Shown here: positions 63,566 through 64,000 of the stretch, one piece after another | Layout: each line of letters starts with the position of its first letter | How positions within the stretch are numbered: the first letter of the stretch is position 1 | Notes under the pieces: generated by a model | The model's database searches: none | The model's input: the letters and a program-made list of their open reading frames with translations, nothing else | What the model was told of the DNA's origin: nothing | Position numbers and translations under genes: made by a program | Source: Maea johnstoni | Lineage: Eukaryota; Annelida; Polychaeta; Spionida; Magelonidae | DNA: 64,000 nt | NCBI GenBank assembly: GCA_963942565.1 | Contig: CAWWDR010001137.1 | Coordinates: 191,501-255,500, forward strand | Direction: 5' to 3'

Positions 63566-64000
63566 TCATAGGTGCTACTTAGGTGCTAAGCTTGTATATC
63601 CACCTACCTCAGTTTAGGTTGAGGTGCTTCGCTCCTATGTCCACCTACCCCCGTTAAGGCCAATGTGCTTCACTCGTAGGTCAACCTACCCCAGTTTACT
63701 TACTTATTTACTTACTTAGGTGCTACTTAGGTGCTAAGCTCGTATATCCACCTACCCCAGTTAAGGCCTCGGTGCTAAGCTTGTATATTCACCTACCCCA
63801 GTTTAGGCCGAGGTGCTTCGCTCCTATGTCCACCTACCTCAGTTTAGGTCGAGGTGCTTCGCTCCTATGACCAACTACCCCCCTTAAGGCCAAGGTGCTT
63901 CGCTCGTAGGTCAACCTACCCCAGTGTACTTACTTACTTACTTACTTAGGTGCTACTTAGGTGCTAAGCTCGTATATCCACCTTCCCCAGTTTAGGCCGC

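Larger units (their letters stand above)
2657..64000 (+). repeat. Large satellite array of 41-bp monomers with TTAC linkers
   Basis: The whole stretch is one family. A monomer is 41 bp: GCTAAGCT or GCTTCGCT, then CGTATATCCACC, then TACCCCAGTTTAGGCC and a short GGT end. Monomers come in groups of three or five (rarely two or six). The last monomer stops after CAACCTACCCCAGTT and is followed by a TTAC run and an AGGTGCTACTTAGGT step into the next group. Since 41 is not a multiple of three, no frame can be kept across monomers, so the 60-112 codon frames inside are chance. Dividing length by the mean spacing gives roughly 1,200-1,300 monomers. The array is about 55% GC in the monomer body against an AT-rich flank. 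The left edge is here and the right edge is outside the window. It could be a centromeric, pericentromeric, subtelomeric or interstitial satellite. Confidence 0.97.
21931..64000 (+). repeat. Regular HOR core (A+B+C, ~630 bp, 13 monomers)
   Basis: From here to the right end, A (148 bp), B (230 bp) and C (about 242-274 bp) blocks alternate with few interruptions. A-to-A distances measured at 22559, 23186 and 23818 are 627 and 632 bp. Same-type monomers in different HORs are nearly identical, while different types within a HOR differ at many sites. That contrast is the hallmark of HOR amplification. About 60-65 copies fit the length. Common departures are the B1-C1 fusion (near 24000, 28960, 37400, 46830, 49530, 50180, 51660, 52910, 56210, 60400 and 61400) and isolated chimeric joints. 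The array leaves the window inside a C1 monomer. Confidence 0.93.

Noticed and set aside
2657-64000. Telomere-like hexamers TTAGGC and TTAGGG in every monomer
   Set aside because: They occur once per 41 bp as part of AGTTTAGGCC and are never in tandem. They are not telomeric arrays.
2657-64000. CRISPR-like regular spacing
   Set aside because: Whole monomers repeat with no unique spacers, and the organism is a eukaryote.
2657-64000. CENP-B box
   Set aside because: The TTCG in GCTTCGCTCG is not followed by the A and CGGG positions of the box. No match was found in the A, B or C monomer types.
2657-64000. RNA polymerase III B-box in GGTCAACCTACC, suggesting tRNA-derived repeats
   Set aside because: It departs from the GGTTCGANNCC consensus at key positions, and there is no A box at a suitable distance or cloverleaf fold.
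2657-64000. A blocks of 148 bp as nucleosome-sized units
   Set aside because: B and C blocks are 230 and about 250 bp and do not share the spacing, so the match to 147 bp is likely coincidence.

Overview
The window is one edge of a very large hierarchical satellite DNA array in a eukaryotic, probably animal, genome. Bases 1-2579 are an AT-rich, apparently non-coding flank. From 2657 to the right end (more than 61 kb, running off the window) everything is one satellite family. I find no protein gene, tRNA, rRNA, CRISPR array or recognisable transposon that I would defend. The short open frames come from the satellite itself or from chance. The eukaryotic call rests on the satellite architecture, the CpG-type variation and the absence of dense coding. 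I cannot name the species.

Flank: 1-490 is an old, diverged minisatellite with a 57-70 bp period. Bases 491-2579 look single-copy, with a three-run G cluster near 1365-1382, several short palindromes between 1890 and 2450, and a 49-bp sequence present twice (2104 and 2313), each copy centred on a palindrome. Bases 2580-2656 are the last non-satellite bases, and they recur unchanged at 3901-3977 inside the array.

Array design: the building block is a 41-bp monomer (starts GCTAAGCT or GCTTCGCT, then CCACCTACCCCAG, then TTAGGCC..GGT). Monomers are grouped in blocks of three or five. The last monomer of each block is cut short and followed by a (TTAC)n microsatellite and an 11-bp step (TTAGGTGCTAC) that leads into the next block. 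Three block types recur: A (3 monomers, 148 bp), B (5 monomers, 230 bp) and C (5 monomers, about 242-274 bp, with a TTTCAT-terminated linker of variable length). A+B+C makes a 13-monomer higher-order repeat (HOR) of about 630 bp. Three HORs carrying a shared set of variants make a 1,888-bp third-order unit, tandemly present three times at 29644-35311 and again near 39983.

Layout: 2657-6330 is the edge zone, with irregular pentamers whose linkers carry TTGTAAAC and no A blocks. It includes a 1.32-kb duplication of the very edge. 6331-12936 is a 3,303-bp segment present twice in tandem, each half mixing edge-type and HOR-type blocks. 12937-15960 is HOR. 15961-19690 returns to edge-type and dimeric blocks with a 0.8-kb internal duplication. 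19691-21930 is a mosaic of both. 21931-64000 is the regular HOR core, about 60-65 HOR copies by division, with recombinant junctions and longer nested duplications. The pattern (irregular, diverged edge; homogeneous core; duplication at many scales) fits an array growing by repeated unequal exchange or amplification from inside. Whether it is centromeric, subtelomeric or interstitial heterochromatin cannot be told from this sequence.
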